DNA from: Mesorhizobium loti
GTDB taxonomy: Bacteria; Pseudomonadota; Alphaproteobacteria; Rhizobiales; Rhizobiaceae
Length of the DNA: 64,000 nucleotides
NCBI RefSeq assembly: GCF_003148495.1
Contig: NZ_QGGH01000006.1
Span: 248,001 to 312,000, forward strand
Direction: 5' to 3'
The notes below the pieces were generated by a model. The model saw nothing but the letters and a program-made list of their open reading frames with translations, was not told where the DNA came from and ran no database searches. Positions 18,287 to 30,218 of the stretch are shown one piece after another (within the stretch, counting starts at the first letter, position 1; every line of letters begins with the position of its first letter). Position numbers and translations under genes: made by a program.

Positions 18287-19002
18287 GCGTGGCGCAGGCC
18301 CCGCTCGATCATCTCATAGGCGGCATTGATCGCCGCCACCCTGGTCGTCGCGATCTTGATGAATTCCTGCGGCAGGCCGCGCGCGATCAGCCGATCCGGA
18401 TGATTGTCGGAAACCAGCTTGCGATAGCGCTTCTTGACCTCTTCGAACGGCTTGCCGCGCTCGATGCCCAGCACGACATAGGGATCCCCGGCGCCGAGAT
18501 TGACGTGCCGCGCCATGATGCTCTCGTAATGGGCCTCGTCGATGCGGAAAATCTCGGCGATGCGGTGCAGGAAGAGCCCTTCGTGCTCATGCACCAACCC
18601 GTCGGCCTTGGCGATGTGGAACAGGCCGTCGAGTATGTCTTCCAGCATCACGCAGTTGGAATGCCCGGAACCGCACATCTGTGCCATCCGCTCGGCATAG
18701 GTCTCGAAACCGGCCACGTCGCGCTGGGCGAGATCGAACAGCCGCGCCACATTGCGTGTCTCCTTGGGCGGCACGTCGAAGATTTCCTGGAAGGCGCGCA
18801 CCTCATCCTGGGTGACGATGCCATCGGCCTTGGCCATCTTGGCCGACAGCGCGATCATCGCCACCGAGAAGGCGACACGCCGGCGCAAATCCGCATCGCC
18901 GGAGAAAACCGTGCGCACGGCCTCGACGACATCGGCGACACCCGATGAGGCTGAAGATGAAACGCGGGTGATGAATTCGCCGAGGCGATCCCAAATCGAC
19001 AT
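18283..19002 (-). CDS. TerB and DnaJ domain protein (DjlA-like)
   Basis: 239 aa. Residues about 40-150 look like a TerB/tellurite-resistance helical domain (SAKMAKADGIVTQDEV, HIAKADGLVHEHE), and the C-terminal 65 residues are a J domain ending in a degenerate-tail layout (DPYVVLGIERG...YRKLVSDNHPDR), with the HPD tripeptide that stimulates Hsp70. E. coli DjlA has the same two domains plus a membrane anchor, which is absent here. The ATG at 19002 gives MSIWDRLGEFI and avoids an unlikely N-terminal extension. It is coupled by ATGA overlap to the amidase gene. Confidence 0.82.
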   Translation of the reverse strand: MSIWDRLGEFITRVSSSASSGVADVVEAVRTVFSGDADLRRRVAFSVAMIALSAKMAKADGIVTQDEVRAFQEIFDVPPKETRNVARLFDLAQRDVAGFETYAERMAQMCGSGHSNCVMLEDILDGLFHIAKADGLVHEHEGLFLHRIAEIFRIDEAHYESIMARHVNLGAGDPYVVLGIERGKPFEEVKKRYRKLVSDNHPDRLIARGLPQEFIKIATTRVAAINAAYEMIERGLRHA

Positions 19003-19085
19003 GGCCTGCTTCTTAGAGCCACCGCCCCTTGCTATCAAGCCGGGACAGTGCCGCAGGCCTGCTGCGGCCAATGCGCGGACAGCAT

Positions 19086-19115
19086 GAGAAAGGCCGACGT
19101 GAGCCGGCCTTTCTC
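19086..19115 (-). terminator. Rho-independent-type hairpin after the lipoprotein gene
   Basis: A perfect 11-bp stem (GAGAAAGGCCG paired with CGGCCTTTCTC, 8-nt loop) lies 30 bp beyond the stop of the small lipoprotein gene on the minus strand. There is no long T-run. Confidence 0.6.
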
Positions 19116-19144
19116 ATTCATCACACGAAGTGCTGCGTTACTGA

Positions 19145-19405
19145 CTACTGCGCGGGCGCAGGAGCTGGTGTTGCCGGAGCCGGCTCGGCAGGCTTCTCGG
19201 GTGTGATGCTCTTTGTGGTCGAGTTATCCGTTGCCGGAGGCGTCGCGGCCGGCGGCGTGGCTTCCGGGGTAGCCGGCTTCATCGGCTGTTCGGCGGCCGG
19301 CGGGTTGGTGCTCTGGGTGGTGGTGTTATCCGTGCCGCTGTCACTGCAGGCGGCAACGCCAAGCAAGGCCAGTGCGGAAACGGACGCAAGAATGAGCTTT
19401 TTCAT
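19145..19405 (-). CDS. Small proline/threonine-rich lipoprotein
   Basis: 86 aa. The N-terminus is a lipoprotein signal with lipobox GVAAC (Cys at about residue 20), so the mature protein is probably membrane anchored and faces the periplasm. The remainder is low complexity, rich in Pro, Ala and Thr, with repeated TPPA/TPEA units and no recognisable domain. Such tails are disordered spacers. It has a good ribosome binding site (GGAGAG, complement at about 19412) and is followed by a hairpin terminator. Function unknown. Confidence 0.75.
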   Translation of the reverse strand: MKKLILASVSALALLGVAACSDSGTDNTTTQSTNPPAAEQPMKPATPEATPPAATPPATDNSTTKSITPEKPAEPAPATPAPAPAQ

Positions 19406-19583
19406 ATCATCTCTCCTTCAACAGACGCTCACGTTCCAGTGAACGCTCGAAGAGGAAATGCATTAGATAGCCATGAGTTTCGTAACGTTGCGTGTCCGCA
19501 TGTAACATCATGCGCATGGCCGTTGCCGGCCAAGCCATTGCGAACTAACAGATTGCATCGACAAAATGCCGGGAGCATGCCGC

Positions 19584-23234
<3,651 letters not shown>

Positions 23235-23249
23235 GGAGGCGTCAACAGG

Positions 23250-23267
23250 CTGTCACCGGCCTGTCAT
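23250..23267 (+). promoter_or_regulatory. Pho box (PhoB site) upstream of btaAB
   Basis: CTGTCAC, four spacer bases, then CTGTCAT: two 7-bp units in the exact 11-bp direct-repeat layout of the PhoB-binding consensus, with a single mismatch. It lies 50 bp before the chosen btaA start, just past the oxoprolinase stop. Betaine-lipid synthesis in Sinorhizobium is known to be induced by phosphate starvation through PhoB, which supports the call. Confidence 0.85.
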
Positions 23268-23316
23268 GACCCTGCGCTACCCGCTTGCGGCAAAGCAAAT
23301 GGGGAATCATCTTGCC

Positions 23317-24564
23317 ATGACGGACGTCTCCGCAGATCTGGTTTTTCGCCGCGGCAAGGAAGTTGGAAAGGCCGTCTACCAGAACCGCCCGCTGTCGAAG
23401 GCCGGCATTTCCGAGCGGCTGTTCGCCTTCCTGTTTTCCGGCCTCGTCTATCCACAGATCTGGGAAGACCCCGACGTCGACATGGAGGCGATGCAGCTTG
23501 GCCAGGGCCACCGCGTCGTCACCATCGCCTCGGGCGGCTGCAACATCCTGGCCTACCTCACCCGTTCGCCGGCACGGGTCGACGCCGTCGACCTCAACGC
23601 CGCGCACATCGCGCTGAACCGCATGAAGCTGGAGGCCGTGCGCCACCTGCCTTCGCAGGGCGATCTGTTCCGCTTCTTCGGCGCCGCCGACACCAGCCAC
23701 AATTCGGCAGCCTACGACCGTTTCATCGCGCCGCATCTCGATCCGGTCAGCCGCCACTATTGGGAGCGGCGCAACTGGCGGGGTCGCCGGCGCATCGCCG
23801 TCTTCGACAGCAATTTCTACCAGACCGGCCTGCTTGGCCTGTTCATCGCCATGGGCCATCGCACGGCAAAGTTCTTCGGCGTCGACCCTGCCGGCATCAT
23901 GCAGGCTCGCAACGTCGGCGAGCAGCGCCGCTTCTTCTATGAGGAGCTGGCGCCGGTCTTCGACAAGAAGCTGCTGAAATGGGCGACATCGCGCAAGGCT
24001 TCGCTGTTCGGCCTCGGCATTCCGCCGGCGCAATACGATTCGCTGATCACCTCCGGTGACGGCACCATGGCCAGTGTGCTGAAAGCCCGGCTGGAAAAGC
24101 TTGCTTGCGATTTTCCGTTGGAAAACAACTATTTCGCCTGGCAGGCCTTCGCCCGGCGCTATCCGAATCCCGGCGAGGCCGCCCTGCCCGCCTATCTCGA
24201 AAAACAGCATTACGAGACCATCCGCGGCAATGTCGACCGCGTCGCCATCCACCACGCCAATCTGATCGAATTCCTCGCCGGCAAGGACGCCGGCGCGGTC
24301 GACCGTTTCGTCCTGCTCGATGCGCAGGACTGGATGACCGATGACCAGCTCAACGCATTGTGGGCGGAAATCACCCGTACGGCGCCCGCCGGCGCCCGCG
24401 TCATCTTCCGCACCGCCGCCGAGCCCAGCCTGTTGCCGGGCCGCGTCTCCAGCTCGCTGCTCGACCAGTGGGACTATCAGGACGAGGCTTCACGGGAGTT
24501 TTCGGCCCGCGACCGCTCGGCCATCTATGGCGGCTTCCACCTCTATGTGAAGCGCGCGGCATGA
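23317..24564 (+). CDS. btaA: S-adenosylmethionine:diacylglycerol 3-amino-3-carboxypropyltransferase
   Basis: First step of betaine lipid synthesis: moves the 3-amino-3-carboxypropyl group of SAM to diacylglycerol, giving diacylglyceryl homoserine. The 415 aa protein has the BtaA hallmarks YQNRPLSKAGISERLFAF, LVYPQIWEDP, the SAM-binding TIASGGCN, and DAVDLNAAHIAL. The stop overlaps the btaB start (ATGA). The start is uncertain between ATG 23317 and ATG 23299. Both lie just after a Pho box, so the enzyme is probably made when phosphate is scarce and lets the cell replace phospholipids. Confidence 0.92.
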   Translation: MTDVSADLVFRRGKEVGKAVYQNRPLSKAGISERLFAFLFSGLVYPQIWEDPDVDMEAMQLGQGHRVVTIASGGCNILAYLTRSPARVDAVDLNAAHIALNRMKLEAVRHLPSQGDLFRFFGAADTSHNSAAYDRFIAPHLDPVSRHYWERRNWRGRRRIAVFDSNFYQTGLLGLFIAMGHRTAKFFGVDPAGIMQARNVGEQRRFFYEELAPVFDKKLLKWATSRKASLFGLGIPPAQYDSLITSGDGTMASVLKARLEKLACDFPLENNYFAWQAFARRYPNPGEAALPAYLEKQHYETIRGNVDRVAIHHANLIEFLAGKDAGAVDRFVLLDAQDWMTDDQLNALWAEITRTAPAGARVIFRTAAEPSLLPGRVSSSLLDQWDYQDEASREFSARDRSAIYGGFHLYVKRAA

Positions 24565-25244
24565 GCACCACCGAGCTGCCGGCCAGCCCCGAATTCAAGG
24601 CCAACCACGCCGAACTGATGGACGGCGTCTACCGCTGGCAGCGCCACATCTACGACCTGACCCGCAAATACTACCTGCTCGGTCGCGACCGGCTGATATC
24701 AGGGCTCGACGTGCCTGTCGGTGGTAGCGTGCTTGAACTCGGCTGCGGCACCGGCCGCAACATCATCCTGGCTGCGCGCCGCTATCCAGACGCCCGCTTC
24801 TACGGCCTTGATATTTCCACCGAAATGCTGGAGACGGCCAGCACTGCGATTGCCCGCGAAGGCCTAGTCGATCGTGTCACGCTCACCCAGGGCGACGCCA
24901 CGGCATTCGATGCCAAGGCGCTGTTCGGACGCAACGGCTTCGATCGCGTCTTCGTGTCCTATTCGCTGTCGATGATCCCCGGTTGGGAAAAAACTGTATC
25001 GGCAGCGCTTGCCGCGCTGTCGCCGAATGGTTCGCTGCATATTGTCGATTTCGGCCAGCAGGAAGGCTTGCCGCGCTGGTTCCGCGCGCTGCTGCGCGGC
25101 TGGCTCAAAAAGTTCCACGTCGCGCCGCGTGAATCGCTGCGCGAGGTCCTGGAATCGGAATCTCGGCGAACCGGCGCAAGCTTCCGTTTCCGCACGCTTT
25201 ATCGCGGTTATGCCTGGCTGGCAGTGATCGGCAGGCAAAGGTAA
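24561..25244 (+). CDS. btaB: Diacylglyceryl homoserine N-methyltransferase
   Basis: SAM-dependent methyltransferase that trimethylates diacylglyceryl homoserine to the betaine lipid DGTS. The 227 aa protein has motif I VLELGCGTGRN near residues 55-65, the post-I acidic residue in FYGLDIS, and a late VDFGQQEGLPRWFR segment. Family membership rests partly on tight coupling to btaA (ATGA overlap), since class I methyltransferases look alike. It shares the btaA Pho box. Confidence 0.9.
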   Translation: MSTTELPASPEFKANHAELMDGVYRWQRHIYDLTRKYYLLGRDRLISGLDVPVGGSVLELGCGTGRNIILAARRYPDARFYGLDISTEMLETASTAIAREGLVDRVTLTQGDATAFDAKALFGRNGFDRVFVSYSLSMIPGWEKTVSAALAALSPNGSLHIVDFGQQEGLPRWFRALLRGWLKKFHVAPRESLREVLESESRRTGASFRFRTLYRGYAWLAVIGRQR

Positions 25245-25248
25245 ACGG

Positions 25249-26193
25249 TCATCGAACACCGGCTTTGCTGTCCGCCGCGTGCACGACATCCCACGGCGCC
25301 AGCCAGTCTCCCGCCACACGTAACGCGACGTTGGCGTCATCCTCAATGACTTTGCAGACGGTCATTTCCCCGGCGCTGAGACCGTAGCGCTCGCCGGCCA
25401 GTTTGAACCGGTCATGGGTCGCACGGGTGAGTTCATTGCGCGTGCCGGTCTCGGTCATCAACTCCTCGATCAGGCCAAGGTCTTTGAGGCAGAGCGCGAT
25501 CGGAAACGATGGATCGTAGTGGCCGGCGAAGATCGACGGCACATCATGCTGGAGCACAAAACTGTCGGCCGCACCGCCTTTCATGACCCGCCACCAGACC
25601 TCCGGTTCCAGTCCTGCCAGCTTGGCGGTCACCATTGCCTCCCCGATGGCAGCGGCATGGATTTTCCAAAGCTGGTTGTTGACCAGCTTTGCCACGTAGC
25701 CGTTACCATACGGCCCGACACGCCGCAGTTCGCCCATGGCTTCGATAACCGGCCGCACCGCCTCGACATCGGCATCGGTACCGCCGACGAACATCGTCAT
25801 GTCGCCGCGGATTGCGGCATCCACCGATCCGGTAACCGGTGCGTCGACCGGACCGCCTCCCTTGGCCTGAAATTCGGCGGCCAAGGCACGCATCAGCTTC
25901 GGGCTGCTGGTGGTCATGTCCACCCAGTATTTGCCTGCACACGAAATGGTCAGGAACCCATTTTCGCCACGCACCACCTGCTCGATCTCTCGAGGCCCAA
26001 ACACCATCGTTACCACGACGTCGCTGCGCTCCAGCACGTCGGCGGGGCTAGTGGCGGGTAGTGCGCCAACCGCCGTCAGCGCATCCATCGACTGCGGACG
26101 GATATCGTAAACGACCATCTCAAAACCGGCGCGCCTGATATTGAGCGCAGCATTGCGCCCCATTGTCCCAAGCCCGATAAAACCCACGATCAT
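25249..26193 (-). CDS. NAD(P)-dependent 3-hydroxyisobutyrate dehydrogenase-like oxidoreductase
   Basis: Beta-hydroxyacid dehydrogenase family, 314 aa. The N-terminal Rossmann motif GFIGLGTMG (4-12) is followed by DAPVTGSVDAA (the family's substrate-binding DAPVSGG-like loop) and GYVAKLVNNQLW, with the catalytic lysine in the family position. ATG at 26193 has an AGGAGG site 9 bases upstream. It ends four bases from the btaB stop in convergent orientation. The substrate is unknown; hydroxyisobutyrate, tartronate semialdehyde or a succinic semialdehyde are the usual options. Confidence 0.85.
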   Translation of the reverse strand: MIVGFIGLGTMGRNAALNIRRAGFEMVVYDIRPQSMDALTAVGALPATSPADVLERSDVVVTMVFGPREIEQVVRGENGFLTISCAGKYWVDMTTSSPKLMRALAAEFQAKGGGPVDAPVTGSVDAAIRGDMTMFVGGTDADVEAVRPVIEAMGELRRVGPYGNGYVAKLVNNQLWKIHAAAIGEAMVTAKLAGLEPEVWWRVMKGGAADSFVLQHDVPSIFAGHYDPSFPIALCLKDLGLIEELMTETGTRNELTRATHDRFKLAGERYGLSAGEMTVCKVIEDDANVALRVAGDWLAPWDVVHAADSKAGVR

Positions 26194-26273
26194 GATGCAT
26201 TGCCTCCTGTACCGACACCGAGACTGCACCCTTCGAATGGGCGAGAGATAGCCTGTATGCGAATTGAAAGGTT

Positions 26274-27653
26274 CTATTTCAGCGCCGTCACCAGCGCTCC
26301 CACCATCGTCTGCGGCCGGTAGCCGAGCTTGGCCGGCGTTAGCCCCAGCCGCACCACCACCAGTTGCTCCGAGGGAATGATGGCGACCGTCTGCCCGTCA
26401 TGTCCCTCCATCCAGTAGGTGTCCTTGGGCAGGCCCGCGGCGACGCCGGCGCCGGGGGTTTCCTCATCGCCCGGGGCCTCGATCCACAACTGGCCCTTGC
26501 CGTAGACTTTTGAGGCCGGTGCCGGCTCCCGCATCCAGTCGACGAAGCCGGCCGGTAGGATCTGGTTGCCGTTCCACACCCCGCCTTGCAACAGGAACTG
26601 ACCGAAGCGCGCCCAGTCATGCGCGGTTGCGTAAAGATAGGACGAGCCGACGAAGGTGCCCTGCTCGTCGGTCTCAAGCACCGCGCTGTGCATGCCCAGC
26701 GGCTCGAACAGGGCGGCGCGCGGCCACGTCAGTGCCTTGGCCTTGTCGCCGATCGCGTCCTGCCAGAGGCGTGACAGCATCACCGCCGTGCCGCTCGAAT
26801 AGGAAAACACCTTGCCCACCTCGGCCGCTAGCGGCTTGGATTCGGCAAAGCCCGCCATGTCGGGTTTGAGGTAGAGCATGCGCGTGACGTCGGCGACGTC
26901 GCCATAATCCTCGTTGAACTCCAACCCGCTCGACATCGCCATCATGTCGGCAAGGCTGATCGCGGCGCGGCCATCCGCCTTCCACGGCGCGAACAGCCCC
27001 TTGTTGGTGATGGCCATCTTGCCGTCCTTGACCAGCGTACCGACGATGGCGGCGTTCACCGTCTTGGTCATCGACCAGCCGAGCAGCGGCGTCTTGGCGG
27101 AAAAGCCGTCGCCATAGCGCTCGGCGACGACGCGGCCATTCTTGACCACCACCACCGCGCGCATGCCGGTGCCGTTCAGCGCCGCATCGTCCAGCAACTT
27201 GGCAATCACCGGATCCTGTGATGCCTCGACCCGTTCGCCCTCAGGCCACAGCGCATCCGGGCCGACCGCCGATGGCTCGGCATGGATCGCCGTCCGCCGT
27301 ACCTTGCCGACATCGCCGTCCGGAACCGATGCACAGCCGAGCCCGTCGCGGGCAACGGCGACGCTCTTGCCGAGGAAGCCAAGCAGGCCCGCCGAGACCG
27401 TTCCCCTGTTCTTGTCAACCGAGACCCGCATCAACCGCAGTAGCGGGTGCCCGGGCGCCTGCACGTCGACGGCGAGCACCTCATTGGCGTCGCGACCGGC
27501 GATGAAGACGTTCGAACAGACGATCTTGGCCGAATAGCCGGAGCCGACCCGGATCAATTCCGGCGGCGCGATGTAAAGCCAGGCAAAAAGCGCGGCGATC
27601 GCCAACACGATCAGGCCAAGCAGCCATTTGACGATCTTGACCACAAACCGCAT
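26274..27653 (-). CDS. Membrane-anchored serine hydrolase, beta-lactamase family (class C fold)
   Basis: 459 aa. One N-terminal membrane segment (residues about 5-25) anchors the protein. The catalytic domain has SMTK (SxxK nucleophile, in GWSMTKT), a YSSGT segment in the YxN position, and a C-terminal EGHDGQTV corresponding to the KTG/HxG motif of EstB-type enzymes. These suggest an esterase or D-aminopeptidase-like hydrolase rather than a true beta-lactamase. The ATG at 27653 follows a strong GGGAGGAAACAG ribosome binding site. Confidence 0.82.
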   Translation of the reverse strand: MRFVVKIVKWLLGLIVLAIAALFAWLYIAPPELIRVGSGYSAKIVCSNVFIAGRDANEVLAVDVQAPGHPLLRLMRVSVDKNRGTVSAGLLGFLGKSVAVARDGLGCASVPDGDVGKVRRTAIHAEPSAVGPDALWPEGERVEASQDPVIAKLLDDAALNGTGMRAVVVVKNGRVVAERYGDGFSAKTPLLGWSMTKTVNAAIVGTLVKDGKMAITNKGLFAPWKADGRAAISLADMMAMSSGLEFNEDYGDVADVTRMLYLKPDMAGFAESKPLAAEVGKVFSYSSGTAVMLSRLWQDAIGDKAKALTWPRAALFEPLGMHSAVLETDEQGTFVGSSYLYATAHDWARFGQFLLQGGVWNGNQILPAGFVDWMREPAPASKVYGKGQLWIEAPGDEETPGAGVAAGLPKDTYWMEGHDGQTVAIIPSEQLVVVRLGLTPAKLGYRPQTMVGALVTALK

Positions 27654-27883
27654 CTGTTTCCTCCCAGGCTCTCGCCTGAGCCTTATGTCATCGATTTGCC
27701 GCCATTGCTTCCGCAAATCATGGTGCTTGTCGAGCGCCGTCAACTGATTATCAACCATGATCGGCGATCACAGGATATGCTGAGCGATGCTGTGGGGCGA
27801 TCGCTTGGAGGGGGCTCGACCAGGCGGCGGCCATCAGTGCACGGACCCATCAGTGACCGGCTGAATCCGGCTCGGGATTTGCG

Positions 27884-28684
27884 ATGCGTCGTTTTGCGGG
27901 CCTCATCATGCTGACGCTGCTTGGCGCCTGCTCGACCGTGGACGATCTCTCGCCGCTGTCGCCATCCGCGTCAAGCAGCCCGACGGTTGCCGTGCGCGCG
28001 CCGCGCTTCGCTGATTCCAAACCGCATGAGTGGGAAAGCGGAGCGCCCTGGAACTATGCCGTTCACGGCACCGATGTCTCCAAATACCAGACCTCGGTCG
28101 ATTGGCCGGCGGCCAGGGCCAGCGGCATCTCCTTCGCCTTCATCAAGGCGACCGAGGGCGGCGACCGTTTCGACGAGTATTTCAACGAGCATTGGGCCCG
28201 CACGAAGGCGAACGGCATTCCGCGAGCCGCCTACCATTTCTACTATTTCTGCACCCCGGCTGCGGTGCAGGCGCGCTGGTTCATCCGCAACGTCCCGGTC
28301 GATCGCTCGGCAATGCCGCCGGTTCTCGACATGGAATGGAACCCGCAATCGCCGACCTGCAGGCTGCGTCCCGACGCCGCCACGGTGCGCGCGGAGATGA
28401 CAACCTTCCTTGAAATCGTCGAACGGCACTACGGCAAGAAGCCGATCATCTACACCTCGGTCGACTTCTTCGACGACAACGAACTGTCGAGTTTCCGCGG
28501 CTACCCCTACTGGCTGCGCTCCGTCGCCGGCCATCCGCGCGAGAAATATGGCAGCCACCCTTTCACCTTCTGGCAGTACACCGGAACCGGCATCGTTCCG
28601 GGCATGACCGGCAAGTCCGACATCAACGTCTTCAATGGTAGCGAAGCCGCCTGGAACAAATGGCTGCGGCAGAACACCCGCTGA
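27884..28684 (+). CDS. GH25 lysozyme, lipoprotein
   Basis: Muramidase of glycoside hydrolase family 25, 266 aa. The lipoprotein signal has lipobox LLGAC (Cys near residue 16). The catalytic domain starts at about residue 60 with VHGTDVSKYQ and has AFIKATEGG, DMEWN (the catalytic Asp/Glu pair) and TFWQYTG, all diagnostic. It is probably anchored in a membrane and acts on periplasmic peptidoglycan. Its 3' end, stop codon included, is tandemly and imperfectly duplicated downstream. Confidence 0.9.
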   Translation: MRRFAGLIMLTLLGACSTVDDLSPLSPSASSSPTVAVRAPRFADSKPHEWESGAPWNYAVHGTDVSKYQTSVDWPAARASGISFAFIKATEGGDRFDEYFNEHWARTKANGIPRAAYHFYYFCTPAAVQARWFIRNVPVDRSAMPPVLDMEWNPQSPTCRLRPDAATVRAEMTTFLEIVERHYGKKPIIYTSVDFFDDNELSSFRGYPYWLRSVAGHPREKYGSHPFTFWQYTGTGIVPGMTGKSDINVFNGSEAAWNKWLRQNTR

Positions 28685-28809
28685 CACCGGGTTCAACGGC
28701 ACCGAAGTCGGCTGCAACAAGAGGCTAGGACAGAAGAACCGTTGACACCGGGTCAACGGCAGCGAACCGCCTTCAACAAGAGGCTGCGGCAGAACACCCG
28801 TTGACACCA
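28631..28809 (+). repeat. Three degenerate tandem copies of the lysozyme gene 3' end
   Basis: Unit 1 is the last about 55 bases of the lysozyme gene with its TGACACCGG tail. Units 2 (from about 28692) and 3 (from about 28753) repeat the same order: TTCAACGG, then GCAACAAGAGGCT or a variant, then CAGAA..CCCGTTGACACC. Spacing is about 57-61 bp. Copies 2 and 3 are non-coding. Confidence 0.8.
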
Positions 28810-28931
28810 GGCTTGCCGCCTGCTTTTCGACACAGCCAGCGGTAAAGTCTGCAACCGCCGGCACTCCAGAGCTCTGCGCCCCGATGGACGCGCAAGGACG
28901 CCCTGGAATTCTGAATGTCGAAAGGAAGCTG

Positions 28932-30110
28932 ATGCGACTGCGTTCTCAAGCCCTCGCGGCGCTGTTCCTGTGCGCCACGGCCTTGCCGGCGATGGCGCAG
29001 GAATGCGGCGGCGACTTCGAAGCCTGGAAGCAAAGCGTGGCAGTGGAAGCCAAGGCGGCTGGCGTCGGCCCCGTCGGTCTCGACGCGCTGGAGGATGCCA
29101 CCATAGACGACAAGGTTCTGGCACGTGACCGCGCCCAGGGCGTCTTCACGCAGACCTTCATCGAATTCTCCAACCGCATGATCTCGGCCTACCGGCTGAA
29201 GCAAGGTGCGGCAAACCTGAAGAAATACGCCGATGTCTTCGCCCGCGCCGACCAGCAGTTCGGCGTCCAGGCACCGATCATCGCCGCCTTCTGGGCGCTG
29301 GAGACCGACTTCGGCGCCGTGCAGGGCGATTTCCACACGCTGAGCGCCCTGGTGACGCTTTCCCATGATTGCCGCCGCCCGCAACTGTTCCGGCCTCAGT
29401 TGATACCGCTTCTGCAACTGATCGATCGCGGCGTGGTGCCGGCCGAGGTCAGGGGGGCCTGGGCTGGCGAGATCGGCCAGACGCAGATCCTGCCGTCCGA
29501 CTACCTGGCGCGCGGCGTCGACGGCGACGGCGACGGCAAGGTCGATCTGCGCGGCAGCGTGCCGGATGTGATCATGACCACTGCCAACAAGGTGCTGTCG
29601 CGTGGCTGGAAACGTGACGAACCCTGGATCCAGGAAGTCCGCGTGCCCGAAGACATACCGTGGGACCAGACCGGCCGCACCAACAAGCTGCCGCTGTCGC
29701 AATGGGCGCAATGGGGTGTCACCAACCCCGACGGCACGCCGCTGATCGACAACGGTCTCAAGGCCGGCCTTGCGTTGCCGATGGGCCGCAAGGGCCCCGC
29801 CTTCCTCGCCTATGACAATTTCGACGTCTATCTCGAGTGGAACCAGTCGTTCACTTATGCGCTGACCGCGGCCAACCTCGCCGCCCGGTTGGCGGGCGCA
29901 AAACAGTTCGACCCGCGCACTCCCGAGACCGGTCTCAACAACGAACAGATGAAGGCGCTGCAGACCAAGCTGGAAGCCAGGGGCTACGATGTCGGCACCG
30001 TCGATGGCATCCTCGGCACCAACACCCGCGAGGCTATCCGCAAGGAACAGATGCGGTTAGGTTTGGCGGTGGACGGCTGGCCGACACCGGAGCTGTTGGG
30101 GAAATTGTAG
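28932..30110 (+). CDS. Lytic murein transglycosylase (MltB-type) with C-terminal peptidoglycan-binding domain
   Basis: 392 aa. A Sec signal peptide ends at about AMA-Q (residue 22). The transglycosylase domain contains FWALETDFG, with the catalytic glutamate as in MltB (xxWExxxG), and GEIGQTQILPSDY. A PG_binding_1 domain (MKALQTKLEARGYDVGTVDGILG) fills the last 65 residues. The ATG at 28932 has GGAAG upstream. No lipobox, so it is likely a soluble periplasmic enzyme. The 8-bp repeat tract begins right at its stop codon. Confidence 0.92.
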   Translation: MRLRSQALAALFLCATALPAMAQECGGDFEAWKQSVAVEAKAAGVGPVGLDALEDATIDDKVLARDRAQGVFTQTFIEFSNRMISAYRLKQGAANLKKYADVFARADQQFGVQAPIIAAFWALETDFGAVQGDFHTLSALVTLSHDCRRPQLFRPQLIPLLQLIDRGVVPAEVRGAWAGEIGQTQILPSDYLARGVDGDGDGKVDLRGSVPDVIMTTANKVLSRGWKRDEPWIQEVRVPEDIPWDQTGRTNKLPLSQWAQWGVTNPDGTPLIDNGLKAGLALPMGRKGPAFLAYDNFDVYLEWNQSFTYALTAANLAARLAGAKQFDPRTPETGLNNEQMKALQTKLEARGYDVGTVDGILGTNTREAIRKEQMRLGLAVDGWPTPELLGKL

Positions 30111-30210
30111 GGTAGTAGGGCAGTAGGGCAGTAGGGCAGTAGGGCAGTAGGGCAGTAGGAAAAACTAGCCCGAAGCAGTGACTGCCGCCACTCCTATTGC
30201 CTTACTGACC
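30108..30210. repeat. 8-bp tandem repeat (TAGGGCAG) and inverted partner
   Basis: From the stop codon of the transglycosylase gene, the unit TAGGGCAG is repeated about six times to 30160. The following stretch (30172-30210) contains CCTATTGCC, TTACTGACC and TATTCCCC, an imperfect inverse complement of the same motif, so the transcript could fold into a long imperfect hairpin between these convergent genes. Confidence 0.75.
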
Positions 30211-30218
30211 TATTCCCC

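Noticed and set aside
26274..27653. Possible antibiotic-resistance beta-lactamase
   Set aside because: The YxN element reads as YSS and the KTG element as HDG, which fit esterase-like members; no resistance claim is supportable.
30108..30160. Possible CRISPR array
   Set aside because: Direct repeats are only 8 bp with no spacers; this is a microsatellite.
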